From Nocardioides luti (lineage in GTDB: Bacteria; Actinomycetota; Actinomycetes; Propionibacteriales; Nocardioidaceae), in contig NZ_JACKXE010000001.1 in the NCBI RefSeq assembly GCF_014212315.1, positions 3,940,369-4,004,368 of the forward strand: DNA of 64,000 nucleotides, given 5' to 3'. The notes below the pieces were generated by a model, which saw nothing but the letters and a program-made list of their open reading frames with translations, was not told where the DNA came from and did no database searches. A program made the position numbers and the translations under genes. Of this stretch, positions 40,097 to 48,322 are shown one piece after another. Every line of letters begins with the position of its first letter. Positions within the stretch are counted from its first letter, which is position 1.

Positions 40097-42952
40097 GTGG
40101 TGGGCCGGATTCGCGAGGAGAGCATCGTCGAGGTGCGCGAGAAGGCGCGCATCGACGAGGTCGTGTCGCAGTACGTCACCCTGCGCAACGCCGGCGGTGG
40201 CTCCCAGAAGGGCCTGTGCCCGTTCCACGACGAGAAGTCGCCGTCGTTCCACGTCACGCCCGCGCGGGGGTTCTTCCACTGCCTGGCCGGTGAGACGCGC
40301 GTGCTGACCTGGGATGGTGTCCGACCGATCGGTGAGCTGGCGGGCGGGACGCACAAGATCCTCGGGGCCAGGGGTGACTGGATCGAGGCTCCGTTCCGTG
40401 CGTATGGCGTGCAGCCGCTGATGAAGATCACCGTCACCCGGAACCGGCAGCGCAAGGAGATCTTCGCCACCGACGAGCACCGGTGGTTCATCCGTTGCGG
40501 CGGTGGCGGACTCAAGAGCCGTGAAGTGCTGACCCGCGACCTCAAGGAGGGGGACGGCCTCGTCCCCAAGTTCCCTCGATCGCGCATCCAACGGACCACC
40601 CCGTCACCGTTCGGCATCGCACACGGGTTCACGTACGGCGACGGGACCCGAGCCGGCACCGGGAGTCGAGCGCAGCTCTGCCCGCCCAAGGACCTGGCGA
40701 TGCTGAAGTGGTTCCCCAACAGCCACACCTCGTCGTCGGGACCGAACCTCCTCGTGCACGATCTGCCCCGGTTCTTCAAGGAGCTCCCGGCTGCCGACGA
40801 GTCGGTGTCGTACTTGTACGGCTGGCTCGCCGGCTACTTCGCTGCTGACGGTTGCGTCGCGGCTGACGGCACCGTGATCCTGAACTCGGCGAACCGAGCG
40901 GACCTCGAGTTCGTCCGACACGTGTGCACACGCCTGGGGATCGCGACCTACGGCATCACCACGCAGGTGCGCGAGGGGTTCCCGGGTCGAGAGCCCTCCG
41001 AGCTGCACCGGGTGCACTTCGTCAACGAGGACCTGACCGAGTCGTTCTTCCTGCTCGATGCGCACCGGGACCGGTTCGTGTCGGCGACCAAGCAGTACGC
41101 GCGACGCGGCTGGGTCGTGCAGTCCGTCGAGAGCACGGACCGAGTTGAGGAGGTGTACTGCGCGGAGGTCGAGGACGGTCACGCCTTCACGCTCGAGGAC
41201 AACATCCTCACCGGGAACTGTTTCGGCTGCCAGAAGGGCGGCGACGTCATCAACTTCCTGATGGAGATCGACGCCCTCAACTTCGGTGAGGCCGTCGAGC
41301 GGCTCGCCGACAAGTACGGCGTCCAGCTCCGGCGCGAGGAGGGCGACGTCCCGGACAACCGGCCCAAGGGGCCGGCGCGCCAGCGGCTGATCGAGGCGCA
41401 CCGCGAGGCGCAGGAGTTCTACGCCGGGCAGCTGGCCACCCCGGACGCGATCGTCGCGCGGCAGTTCCTCGCCGAGCGCGGCTTCGACCAGGCCGCGGCG
41501 GACACGTTCGGCATCGGCTTCGCCCCGAGGGACGGCGAGGCGCTGTTCAAGCACCTGCGCGCCAAGGCGTTCAGCCAGGAGGAGCTCGTGGTCGGCGGGC
41601 TCGTCGCGGTCGGCCGCTCGGCGTACGACCGCTTCCGCGGCCGCCTGCTCTGGCCGATCCGCGACGCGAGCGGCGACACCATCGGCTTCGGCGCGCGGCG
41701 GATCTTCGACGACGACCGCATCGACGCGAAGTACCTCAACACCTCCGAGACGCCGATCTACAAGAAGAGCCAGGTCCTCTACGGCATCGACCTGGCCCGC
41801 CGCGAGATCGCCCGCTCGTCGCAGGCGGTCATCGTCGAGGGCTACACCGACGTGATGGCCTGCCACCTCGCCGGCGTCGGCACGGCCGTCGCGACCTGCG
41901 GCACCGCCTTCGGCGACGAGCACTCGCGCGTCCTGCGCCGCTTCCTCAACGACCACGAGGAGTTCCGCGGCGAGGTGATCTTCACTTTCGACGGCGACGC
42001 CGCCGGACAGAAGGCCGCGCTGCGCGCCTTCGGCGGCGACCAGAACTTCGTGTCCCAGACGTACGTCGCCGTCGAGCCGACCGGCATGGACCCCTGCGAC
42101 CTGCGCATCAAGAGCGGCGACGCGTCCGTGCGGGAGCTGGTCGCGCGCCGGGTCCCGCTCTACCGCTTCGTCCTCGCCAACATCGTGAGCAAGTACGACC
42201 TCGACCGCGCCGACGGCCGCATCGACGCCCTCCGCGAGGCCGCCCGGCTGGTCTCGAGCATCCGCGACAAGTCCAAGGTCGACGCGTTCTCCCGCGAGCT
42301 CGCCGGGATGATCGGGGTCGACATGGAGGAGGCCCGCGCGGAGGTACGCCGGGCCGCCAACCGCCCCGCGCCGCGACCCGACCAGCGCGACCAGCGCGAC
42401 CACCGGCGTCAGGCCCCGGGCCAGGGCGAGCCCGAGCAGCCACCCGCCCCGTCGCGCAACCCCGTGCCGGACCTGCGCGACCCGCGCTTCAGCATGGAGC
42501 GCGAGACGCTCAAGCTGGTGCTGCAGCACCCGATGGCGATCGGGCGGACGACGGCCGAGGTGGGGGTCAACGACTTCACGCACCCGATCTACCGCGGCGT
42601 CTGGGAGCTGGTCGAGAAGGCCGGCGGCCCCGCCCGCGGCGCCGGCGACCCCGGCTGGGCGACAACGCTGCGGGCCGGTGCGACCGACCCGGCGGTCTCC
42701 TCGGCGATCAGCGCGCTCGGCGTCGAGCCGCTGCGGACCGCCAAGGAGCCGGATGCGGCGTACGTCGCGCTCCACGTCTTCAAGCTGCTCGAGCTCACCA
42801 CCCTGCGCCGCATCACCGAGGTGAAGTCGCGCCTGCAGCGCACCAACCCGGTCGAGAACGCCACCGAGTACAACCGCATGTTCGGCGAGCTCGCGGCCCT
42901 TGAGCAGCACCGCCGCAAGCTGCGCGAGCGCACGATCGGGACCACGGAGTGA
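40097..42952 (+). CDS. dnaG: DNA primase precursor interrupted by an intein
   Basis: The precursor has 951 residues; removing the 313-residue intein leaves 638, normal for DnaG. It starts at GTG 40097. The CHC2 zinc finger is split: Cys41 and His44 (CPFHDEKSPSFH) lie before the intein, and Cys375 and Cys378 (CFGCQKGGD) after it. The Toprim core has VIVEGYTDVM with Glu581, then FTFDGDAAGQKAAL, and the C-terminal helicase-binding region starts near residue 790. DnaG makes RNA primers for lagging-strand synthesis. The small gene after it overlaps by four bases. Without splicing, neither the zinc site nor the enzyme could form. Confidence 0.95.
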   Translation: MVGRIREESIVEVREKARIDEVVSQYVTLRNAGGGSQKGLCPFHDEKSPSFHVTPARGFFHCLAGETRVLTWDGVRPIGELAGGTHKILGARGDWIEAPFRAYGVQPLMKITVTRNRQRKEIFATDEHRWFIRCGGGGLKSREVLTRDLKEGDGLVPKFPRSRIQRTTPSPFGIAHGFTYGDGTRAGTGSRAQLCPPKDLAMLKWFPNSHTSSSGPNLLVHDLPRFFKELPAADESVSYLYGWLAGYFAADGCVAADGTVILNSANRADLEFVRHVCTRLGIATYGITTQVREGFPGREPSELHRVHFVNEDLTESFFLLDAHRDRFVSATKQYARRGWVVQSVESTDRVEEVYCAEVEDGHAFTLEDNILTGNCFGCQKGGDVINFLMEIDALNFGEAVERLADKYGVQLRREEGDVPDNRPKGPARQRLIEAHREAQEFYAGQLATPDAIVARQFLAERGFDQAAADTFGIGFAPRDGEALFKHLRAKAFSQEELVVGGLVAVGRSAYDRFRGRLLWPIRDASGDTIGFGARRIFDDDRIDAKYLNTSETPIYKKSQVLYGIDLARREIARSSQAVIVEGYTDVMACHLAGVGTAVATCGTAFGDEHSRVLRRFLNDHEEFRGEVIFTFDGDAAGQKAALRAFGGDQNFVSQTYVAVEPTGMDPCDLRIKSGDASVRELVARRVPLYRFVLANIVSKYDLDRADGRIDALREAARLVSSIRDKSKVDAFSRELAGMIGVDMEEARAEVRRAANRPAPRPDQRDQRDHRRQAPGQGEPEQPPAPSRNPVPDLRDPRFSMERETLKLVLQHPMAIGRTTAEVGVNDFTHPIYRGVWELVEKAGGPARGAGDPGWATTLRAGATDPAVSSAISALGVEPLRTAKEPDAAYVALHVFKLLELTTLRRITEVKSRLQRTNPVENATEYNRMFGELAALEQHRRKLRERTIGTTE
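40280..41218 (+). mobile_element. LAGLIDADG intein in dnaG (residues 62-374)
   Basis: The 313-residue insert starts at Cys62 (CLAGETRVLTWDG, block A) and ends at Asn374 (DNILTGN), followed by Cys375 as the plus-one nucleophile. Block B is ATDEH (124-128). Two LAGLIDADG-type motifs, FGIAHGFTYGDG (172-183, Asp182) and LYGWLAGYFAADG (240-252, Asp251), both keep the acidic residue, so a working homing endonuclease is likely. The penultimate residue is Gly373 rather than His, a known variation. Codon use inside is looser than in the exteins, with CGA, CAA and TCA codons, in line with horizontal arrival. Confidence 0.95.
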
Positions 42953-43437
42953 GGCTGCCCCGCACCCGCGACAAGGCGCCGGACGGGCTCGCCCCGGGGG
43001 AGCGCGTCCTCGCCTGGGCCGACACCGACCGCGGCCCCGTCGGCGGCAGCCGCGACGCCCTGCACCTGCCCGACGGCGCGGTGCCGTGGGAGCGGCTCCA
43101 GGCCGCCGACTGGGACCTCGACACCACCACCCTGCGCGTCAGCGAGGTGGGCACCTGGGGCGAGCCGCGGCCCGAGCACGTCTTCGTCATCGAGGAGCCC
43201 CGGCTGCTGCTGGAGCTGGTCCGCGAGCGGATCACCGCCAGCGTCGTGCTGCAGCGCCACGTGCCCGTCGACGGTCGTCGCGGGGTCCGCGTGATCGCCC
43301 GCCGCGCCCCCCGCGGGGACCAGCCGGTCGCCTGGGTCTTCGAGTACGACGAGGGCATCGACCCCGACGACCCGCTCGTCCGGACGGCCGCCGACGACGC
43401 CCTCCTCGCCGCCCGCGACGAGCTCGGCCTCACCTGA
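42949..43437 (+). CDS. Conserved hypothetical protein downstream of dnaG
   Basis: The 162-residue protein starts at GTG 42949, overlapping the dnaG stop by four bases. It reads APGERVLAWADTDRGPVGGS, then VPWERLQAADWDLDTTTLRV and VFEYDEGIDPDDPLV at the end. It has no signal or membrane segment. Small proteins of this kind sit after dnaG in many actinobacteria. I cannot assign a function. It is probably cytoplasmic and made together with primase. Confidence 0.82.
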   Translation: MRLPRTRDKAPDGLAPGERVLAWADTDRGPVGGSRDALHLPDGAVPWERLQAADWDLDTTTLRVSEVGTWGEPRPEHVFVIEEPRLLLELVRERITASVVLQRHVPVDGRRGVRVIARRAPRGDQPVAWVFEYDEGIDPDDPLVRTAADDALLAARDELGLT

Positions 43438-43480
43438 CCGGGCACCGCCGCCCGCCGCGACGCCCGGAGGGCATCCCGAT

Positions 43481-43509
43481 TTTTCCCGGTGACCCGACCT
43501 TGCTAATGT
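43481..43509 (+). promoter_or_regulatory. Possible promoter of tRNA-Asn
   Basis: TAATGT at 43504-43509 is a good minus-10 element, with TTTTCC at 43481-43486 exactly 17 bases upstream as a weak minus-35. The tRNA starts 17 bases after the minus-10. The same minus-10 hexamer occurs in the first rRNA promoter at 63534. Confidence 0.5.
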
Positions 43510-43525
43510 TTCCCGCGGCAACCGA

Positions 43526-43598
43526 TCCCCTGTAGCTCAACTGGCAGAGCATTCGACTGTTAATCGGAGGGTTGTTGGTTCGAGTCCAACCGGGGGAG
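43526..43598 (+). tRNA. tRNA-Asn (GTT)
   Basis: The acceptor stem pairs TCCCCTG with CGGGGGA, the D arm is GCTC...GAGC, the anticodon loop CTGTTAA at 43557-43563 gives anticodon GTT, and the T arm is GTTGG-TTCGAGT-CCAAC. Discriminator G43598 is followed by an encoded CCA (43599-43601). Confidence 0.97.
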
Positions 43599-43603
43599 CC
43601 ACC

Positions 43604-43641
43604 AGAACGGGCCCGTCTCACTGCGAGACGAGGTCCGTTCT
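43604..43641 (+). terminator. Terminator after tRNA-Asn
   Basis: AGAACGG (43604-43610) pairs with CCGTTCT (43635-43641), and GTCTC pairs with GAGAC inside. It begins three bases after the encoded CCA. No T-run is present. Confidence 0.7.
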
Positions 43642-43739
43642 GCATGTCCGGACCATCGCCGCGTCAGCGCGGAGTCCGAGCCGCACCCGGTGCGCCGCAG
43701 ACTCCTCGCTGACGCGAGGTGTCGTACGCCGGCAACCCG

Positions 43740-44309
43740 TCAGCCGCGCGCGAGCTCGGAGAGCCGCCGGGCCCGGCGCCGCCAGACCAGGACGCGCAGC
43801 AGCACGAGCAGCGCCACCCCGCCGAGCACGAGCCCGGTGGTGGCGAGGGCGCCGATCGGCGGGTCGGCGCCGGTGAGCCCGCCCGCGACCGGCTCGCGGG
43901 CGTCCGCGGGGGCTGCGGCCAGCTCGGCCGGGGTGGCCTCCACGCTCGAGCAGGCGCCGGTGCCGAAGCGCGGTGCGGAGGTGCCGACGACGTACGCCGT
44001 CCCGGGCTCGAACGAGGCGTCGTCGGAGCTCCCGGACGACTGGACGAGCCACAGTGGGAACGCGCCCTGCTCCTGACCCGACAGCACCCAGACGGTCGGG
44101 GCAAGGTCCGGGCCGGACCACACCTGGTCCACGGAGAACCGCGTGAAGCCGCGCCGCTCCTCCTGGGCGACGCCCACGAAGACGATGTCCGAGCCGTCCG
44201 GCCCGACGTCCGCGGCGCAGGACGCCGACGCCGGGGCCGCCGCGCCGCCCAGCACCAGGAGGGCACCGAGCAGCACACCGAGGAGGGCACCGACGACGGG
44301 GACGCGCAT
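43740..44309 (-). CDS. Surface protein with LATTG cell-wall sorting signal
   Basis: The 189-residue protein starts at ATG 44309 (or GTG 44312). A signal peptide covers residues 1-29 (GALLGVLLGALLVLGGAAAP). The exported domain has two Cys residues and SFEPGTAYVVGTSAPRFGTG. Near the C-terminus stands LATTG, then a membrane helix (LVLGGVALLVLLRVLVW) and a basic tail RRRARR. This is the layout of LAxTG signals cleaved by class E sortases of high-GC Gram-positives, so the protein is probably wall-anchored. No sortase gene is in the window. Confidence 0.8.
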   Translation of the reverse strand: MRVPVVGALLGVLLGALLVLGGAAAPASASCAADVGPDGSDIVFVGVAQEERRGFTRFSVDQVWSGPDLAPTVWVLSGQEQGAFPLWLVQSSGSSDDASFEPGTAYVVGTSAPRFGTGACSSVEATPAELAAAPADAREPVAGGLTGADPPIGALATTGLVLGGVALLVLLRVLVWRRRARRLSELARG

Positions 44310-44331
44310 CACGCCCCCAGTGTGCCCCCGG

Positions 44332-45735
44332 TCAGCGCAGCGAGCAGCGGTTCGTCTCGTCGTAGGGCTCCGGCGCGCGCGGGACTGTCCGGCTCGCGGG
44401 CGGCCGCACGTCGCGCTCGACCCACTTCACCATCCGCGTGAACGCGGCGCGGGCGCACGGCAGGATCGGGCGGACCCGGTCGCCGAACTCGCCGTTCAGC
44501 CCGTCGACGTGGGTGCCGCCGACGATCCGGTAGTAGCGGTGCAGCGCCCCGCGACCCTGGCGCTTGATCTTGCGGTCGTAGACGTCGGAGTCGGTCGCGA
44601 TCGGCAGCAGTGCGTCGATGGTGCCGTGCACGGTCAGCATCGGCCGGCGGATGTCACCGGTCAGCGCCACCTTCGCCAGCGCCCGGTGCGCGACCGGCCG
44701 CTTCGCGTAGTGGTAGTCCGCGTCGCAGCTCGGCGTGCCGCTCGGGCAGAACGGCGTGCCGGCCTTGGTGTCGCCGTCGTACGACGGGTCGAGCTCCTCG
44801 CGGTAGACCCGCTGCGTCAGGTCCCAGTAGACGCCGTAGTGGTAGTCCCAGGTGAACTCCGAACCCTTCGCGAACCCGGCCCTGATCATCCGGTCGTGCG
44901 CGGCCTGGTCGCCGGTGGCGGCGTACGCCGGGTAGTTGCGCAGCGCGACGGGCAGGTAGGTCAGCAGGTTCGGCGACTGCTCCTGGTAGAGCGTGCCCTC
45001 CCAGTCGACCCCGCCGTCGTAGAGGCCGGGCCGGTTCTCGAGCTGCCAGCGCACGAGGTAGCCGCCGTTGGAGATCCCGAAGAGATAGGTACGACGGGGG
45101 GCGTGGCCGTAGCGCTGCGCCGCGACCTTCTTGGTCGCCCGCGTCAGCTGCGTGACGCGGTGGTTCCACTCCGCGATCGAGTCGCCCGGCTTGCCGCCGT
45201 CGTCGTAGAAGGACGTCCCGCCGTTGCCCTTGTCCGTGCTGGCGTAGGCGTAGCCCTGGGCGAGCACCCAGTCGCTGAAGATGAAGTCCCCGGCGTACTG
45301 CGAGCGGGTGCCGGGCGCGCCGCTGACGACGATCTTGCCGTTCCACTTGTCGGGCAGCCGGATCACGAACTGGCTGTCGTGGTTCCACCCGTTGCGGGTG
45401 TTGGAGGTGGAGGAGTCGGGGAAGTAGCCGTCGACCTGGATGCCCGGCACCCCGGTGGGGTTGTCGGTGCCGGGGGCGTTCAGCGAGGCCCAGTCGGACT
45501 GGTCGGTGTGCCCGTTGGTCGACGTCCCGGCCGTGGTCAGGTCGTCGAGGCAGTCGGCCTTCTGCATCGGCGCCCGGGGGACGTCGATGCGGCCCTGGCG
45601 CGCGCAGTGGCCGGCCTGCGCGGCAACAGCCACCGAGGGCGTCGCGGCGGTGGGAGCGGGTGCGGCGCCGACAGGCGTGGCCACGAGCAGCGAGCCGACG
45701 AGCAGCCCGGCGGTGGCGAGGGTCCGAGTGAGCAT
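44332..45735 (-). CDS. Secreted alpha/beta hydrolase (tannase/polymer-depolymerase-like)
   Basis: The 467-residue protein starts at ATG 45735. Residues 1-24 form a signal peptide. The nucleophile elbow is FGISNGGYLVRWQLENRP near residue 220, an acid is in LTVHGTIDALLP, and a His in IVGGTHVDGLNG near the C-terminus. Several Cys residues (HCARQ, DCLDD, FCPSG, SCDAD, PCARA) suggest disulfides outside the cell. Sequence features resemble tannase/feruloyl esterase and hydroxybutyrate-oligomer hydrolase relatives; the substrate is not fixed. Confidence 0.82.
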   Translation of the reverse strand: MLTRTLATAGLLVGSLLVATPVGAAPAPTAATPSVAVAAQAGHCARQGRIDVPRAPMQKADCLDDLTTAGTSTNGHTDQSDWASLNAPGTDNPTGVPGIQVDGYFPDSSTSNTRNGWNHDSQFVIRLPDKWNGKIVVSGAPGTRSQYAGDFIFSDWVLAQGYAYASTDKGNGGTSFYDDGGKPGDSIAEWNHRVTQLTRATKKVAAQRYGHAPRRTYLFGISNGGYLVRWQLENRPGLYDGGVDWEGTLYQEQSPNLLTYLPVALRNYPAYAATGDQAAHDRMIRAGFAKGSEFTWDYHYGVYWDLTQRVYREELDPSYDGDTKAGTPFCPSGTPSCDADYHYAKRPVAHRALAKVALTGDIRRPMLTVHGTIDALLPIATDSDVYDRKIKRQGRGALHRYYRIVGGTHVDGLNGEFGDRVRPILPCARAAFTRMVKWVERDVRPPASRTVPRAPEPYDETNRCSLR

Positions 45736-45867
45736 GCCCCCACCCTCCGGGGTGACGGGCGTCACGTCCATGTGGCCCGGCACCACATCGCCGCGGACCC
45801 TTTGTGCGGGAGGACCACCGGCCCGAATCCGGTGGCGGTGCCCGGACGGGTCGGGTTGGGTGGACGC

Positions 45868-46887
45868 ATGACGGACCTGGTCACCATCGATCCGCACGAC
45901 GAGCAGGCCCTGCTGGCCTGGTTCGAGGCCGAGCAGGCCTCGATCGACCACGACCGGCCGCGGCCGATCAGTCGCACCTGGGGCGCCCTGGCCGGGTCGG
46001 CGCGGACGCCGAGCCCGTACATCCGGCGTGAGCTGGTCGCGGCGGTCGAGGGCGACGAGGTGGTCGGCGTCGCGGAGCTCGAGCTGCCGCTGCGCGACAA
46101 CCCGCACCTGGCCGAGGTGTCGGTCCACGTGGTGCCGGCTCACCGGCGCCGGGGGATCGGCCGGCTGCTCTTCGACGAGGTCGACCGCCGCCGACGCGCG
46201 GCCGGTCGGACCACGCTGCTCGGCGAGCTGCTGCTGCCGGACCCCCGAGAACGGCCGGCCGTGGAGGTCGCCGGGGAGGTGGCAGCCGGGATGGCGTTCA
46301 GCACCGCCCTCGGCTTCACCAGCGTGCACGAGGAGGAGCACCTCGCGATGCCGCTGCCGGCCGACCGGGTCCGTGCGGACGCGCTGCGCCGCGCGACGCC
46401 GGGCTACGAGATCCTCACGTGGCGCTCGCGCTGCCCGGACGAGCTCCGGGCGGCGTACTGCCGGATGCGCACGCAGATGGCGCAGGACGTCCCGCTCGGC
46501 GACGTGGCCCTCGTGCCGACCGTCATGGACGAGGAGCGGCTGCGCACCGAGGAGGAGCGGATGGCCCCGCTCTACCACCAGGTCGTCGCGGCGGCGCGAC
46601 GGACGACGGACGGGGAGATGGCCGGCTACTCGCTGCTGTTCCTGCCGCGCGACAGCCTCGACGCGCTCCAGGACGACACCCTCGTGATGCCCGCGCACCG
46701 CGGGCACGGGCTGGGGATGCAGCTCAAGCTCGCCACCCTCGACGTCCTCCGCGCCGAGCACCCGGACCGGCGGCTCCTGCACACGTGGACCGACCCGACG
46801 AACACCGCGATGTACCGCACCAACGCCGCCTTCGGCTACACGACCGCCGAGATCCTGCACGAGATGCAGCGCCAGGACGCCGGGTGA
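45868..46887 (+). CDS. Two-domain GNAT acetyltransferase
   Basis: The 339-residue protein starts at ATG 45868. It has two GNAT modules: HVVPAHRRRGIGRLLFDEVD (about residues 90-110) and VMPAHRGHGLGMQLKLATLD (about 273-292). Its start MTDLVTIDPHDEQ and domain layout match those of the protein at 10865, so they are paralogues. It overlaps the phosphotransferase-like gene by four bases (GTGA), so the two products may act together. The substrate is unknown. Confidence 0.85.
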   Translation: MTDLVTIDPHDEQALLAWFEAEQASIDHDRPRPISRTWGALAGSARTPSPYIRRELVAAVEGDEVVGVAELELPLRDNPHLAEVSVHVVPAHRRRGIGRLLFDEVDRRRRAAGRTTLLGELLLPDPRERPAVEVAGEVAAGMAFSTALGFTSVHEEEHLAMPLPADRVRADALRRATPGYEILTWRSRCPDELRAAYCRMRTQMAQDVPLGDVALVPTVMDEERLRTEEERMAPLYHQVVAAARRTTDGEMAGYSLLFLPRDSLDALQDDTLVMPAHRGHGLGMQLKLATLDVLRAEHPDRRLLHTWTDPTNTAMYRTNAAFGYTTAEILHEMQRQDAG

Positions 46888-47918
46888 CGGGCGCTCCCGA
46901 GGGTTGGGTCGGGGGCTGGATCGACGTCGGTCTGCAGCTTCCGTCGGCCAGCGAGCGCTGGCGGTCGGCCGGGTACCGCGACGAGCTGCGCGCGTGGGTC
47001 GCCCGGGAGACGGGCGAGCCGACCTCGCTCGAGCCGGTCAAGGTCCGGGCGTGGGCGTCGGTGTGGCGGGCCGTGACCCCGGGCGGGGTGCACTACGCGA
47101 AGCAGAACTGCGCGACCCAGCCGTTCGAGGCGGCGCTGCTCGCCGAGCTGGTCCGGCTGGTGCCGCAGCACGTCGTGCCGCTCACCGCGGTGGACCTCGA
47201 CCGCGGCCTGCTGCTGACGCCCGACCAGGGCCCCGTGCTCGGCGAGGGTGACCTCGACACCTGGCGTCGCGTCGTCGCCGCCGGCGCCGCGCTGCAGCGG
47301 GCGCTGGTGCCGCACGTCGACGGGCTGGTCGCGGCCGGGGTGTCCCGCCTGCTGCCGGCCGATGCCGAGGAGTACGTCGCGCAGCGGCTCGACGGGTTCG
47401 CCGCGCTGCCCGCCGGCGACCGTCGCGCGCTGGCACCGGACCGGCTCGCCGCGCTGCGCGCCCACCTGCCCGTCGTACGGCGCTGGGCGGAGCAGGTCGC
47501 GGCGCTCGGCCTGCCCGCGACGCTGGTGCACAACGACCTGCACGGCAACAACGTCTTCGACCGGGAGGACGGGCTGCGGTTCTTCGACTTCGGCGACGCC
47601 CTCGTGATGGAGCCCCTCGCCGTGCTGGCGATCCCGCTGGAGATGCTGGCCGCCCGGCTCGGCGCCGGCCCCGACGACCCGCGGCTGTGGCGGGTGGCCG
47701 AGGCCGCGCTCGAGGTGTGGAGCGACCGGGCGCCGCTGGCGGAGCTCCGCGCCGCGCTGCCCGCCGCCCTGCAGCTCGGCCGGCTCGGCCGGACCGAGAC
47801 CTGGCTGCGCTGCACCCCGCCGATGAACGACGAGGAGCTCGACAGCTTCGCCGGTGCCGGCGCCGCGTCGCTGGCCGCGCTGCTGGACGCCCCGGTGCTC
47901 GGCCACCTGCCGGGGTGA
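46884..47918 (+). CDS. Aminoglycoside-phosphotransferase-family kinase-like protein
   Basis: The 344-residue protein starts at GTG 46884. LVHNDLHGNNVF holds the catalytic Asp and Asn of the APH/choline-kinase fold, and RFFDFGDALV is the metal-binding DFG-like element. VHYAKQNCATQPFEAALLAE matches the N-lobe Lys and Glu region. Bacterial members phosphorylate small molecules such as sugars, homoserine, or aminoglycosides. Coupling to an acetyltransferase is suggestive, but resistance cannot be inferred from this. Confidence 0.85.
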   Translation: MTGAPEGWVGGWIDVGLQLPSASERWRSAGYRDELRAWVARETGEPTSLEPVKVRAWASVWRAVTPGGVHYAKQNCATQPFEAALLAELVRLVPQHVVPLTAVDLDRGLLLTPDQGPVLGEGDLDTWRRVVAAGAALQRALVPHVDGLVAAGVSRLLPADAEEYVAQRLDGFAALPAGDRRALAPDRLAALRAHLPVVRRWAEQVAALGLPATLVHNDLHGNNVFDREDGLRFFDFGDALVMEPLAVLAIPLEMLAARLGAGPDDPRLWRVAEAALEVWSDRAPLAELRAALPAALQLGRLGRTETWLRCTPPMNDEELDSFAGAGAASLAALLDAPVLGHLPG

Positions 47919-47952
47919 GGGCCGGTTCGGCACCCCCGGCTAGCGTGGCGGC

Positions 47953-48321
47953 ATGTCCTACAAGCTGAGTCGCCTCATGTCCACGGCCACCGCCGGCTAC
48001 GGCGCCTTCGCGCTCGCCAGCCCGGAGCACCTCGGCAACGCGCTGGAGGCCGACAAGCGCGACATGCCCGGCCTCAACCTGCTCGCGCAGACGTACGGCG
48101 TGCGCGACCTCGCGATCAGCTCGCTCGGGATCTTCGGCAGGTCGGACCGGACGGTCAAGGCGGCCATGCTGATGCGGATCGCGATGGACCTCGGCGACGC
48201 GGCCCTGCTCTCGACCCGGACGAGCGACGCCGACGTCCGCAAGAAGGTCCTCGCCGTCACGATCGGCTGGGCCGGCCTCAACGCCCTCGCGCTGGTCGTG
48301 GACTCGGCCCGGAACGACTGA
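47953..48321 (+). CDS. Small membrane protein of unknown function
   Basis: The 122-residue protein starts at ATG 47953. It has hydrophobic stretches near residues 10-25 (STATAGYGAFALASPEHLG), 48-60 (GVRDLAISSLGIFG), 70-85 and 98-116 (VLAVTIGWAGLNALALVVD). The layout resembles four-helix DUF4267-type membrane proteins, which is a tentative match. The start lies 10 bases after a TAGCGT sequence, so transcription may begin near the start codon. It is convergent with apbE. Confidence 0.7.
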   Translation: MSYKLSRLMSTATAGYGAFALASPEHLGNALEADKRDMPGLNLLAQTYGVRDLAISSLGIFGRSDRTVKAAMLMRIAMDLGDAALLSTRTSDADVRKKVLAVTIGWAGLNALALVVDSARND

Positions 48322-48322
48322 A

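Noticed and set aside
43430..43645. Minus-strand open frame of 71 codons over the tRNA
   Set aside because: Part of it is the antisense of tRNA-Asn and its terminator, a well-known kind of false gene.
46884..47918. Aminoglycoside resistance gene
   Set aside because: The fold matches, but APH-like proteins of environmental actinobacteria have many substrates and no specific resistance motif could be identified.
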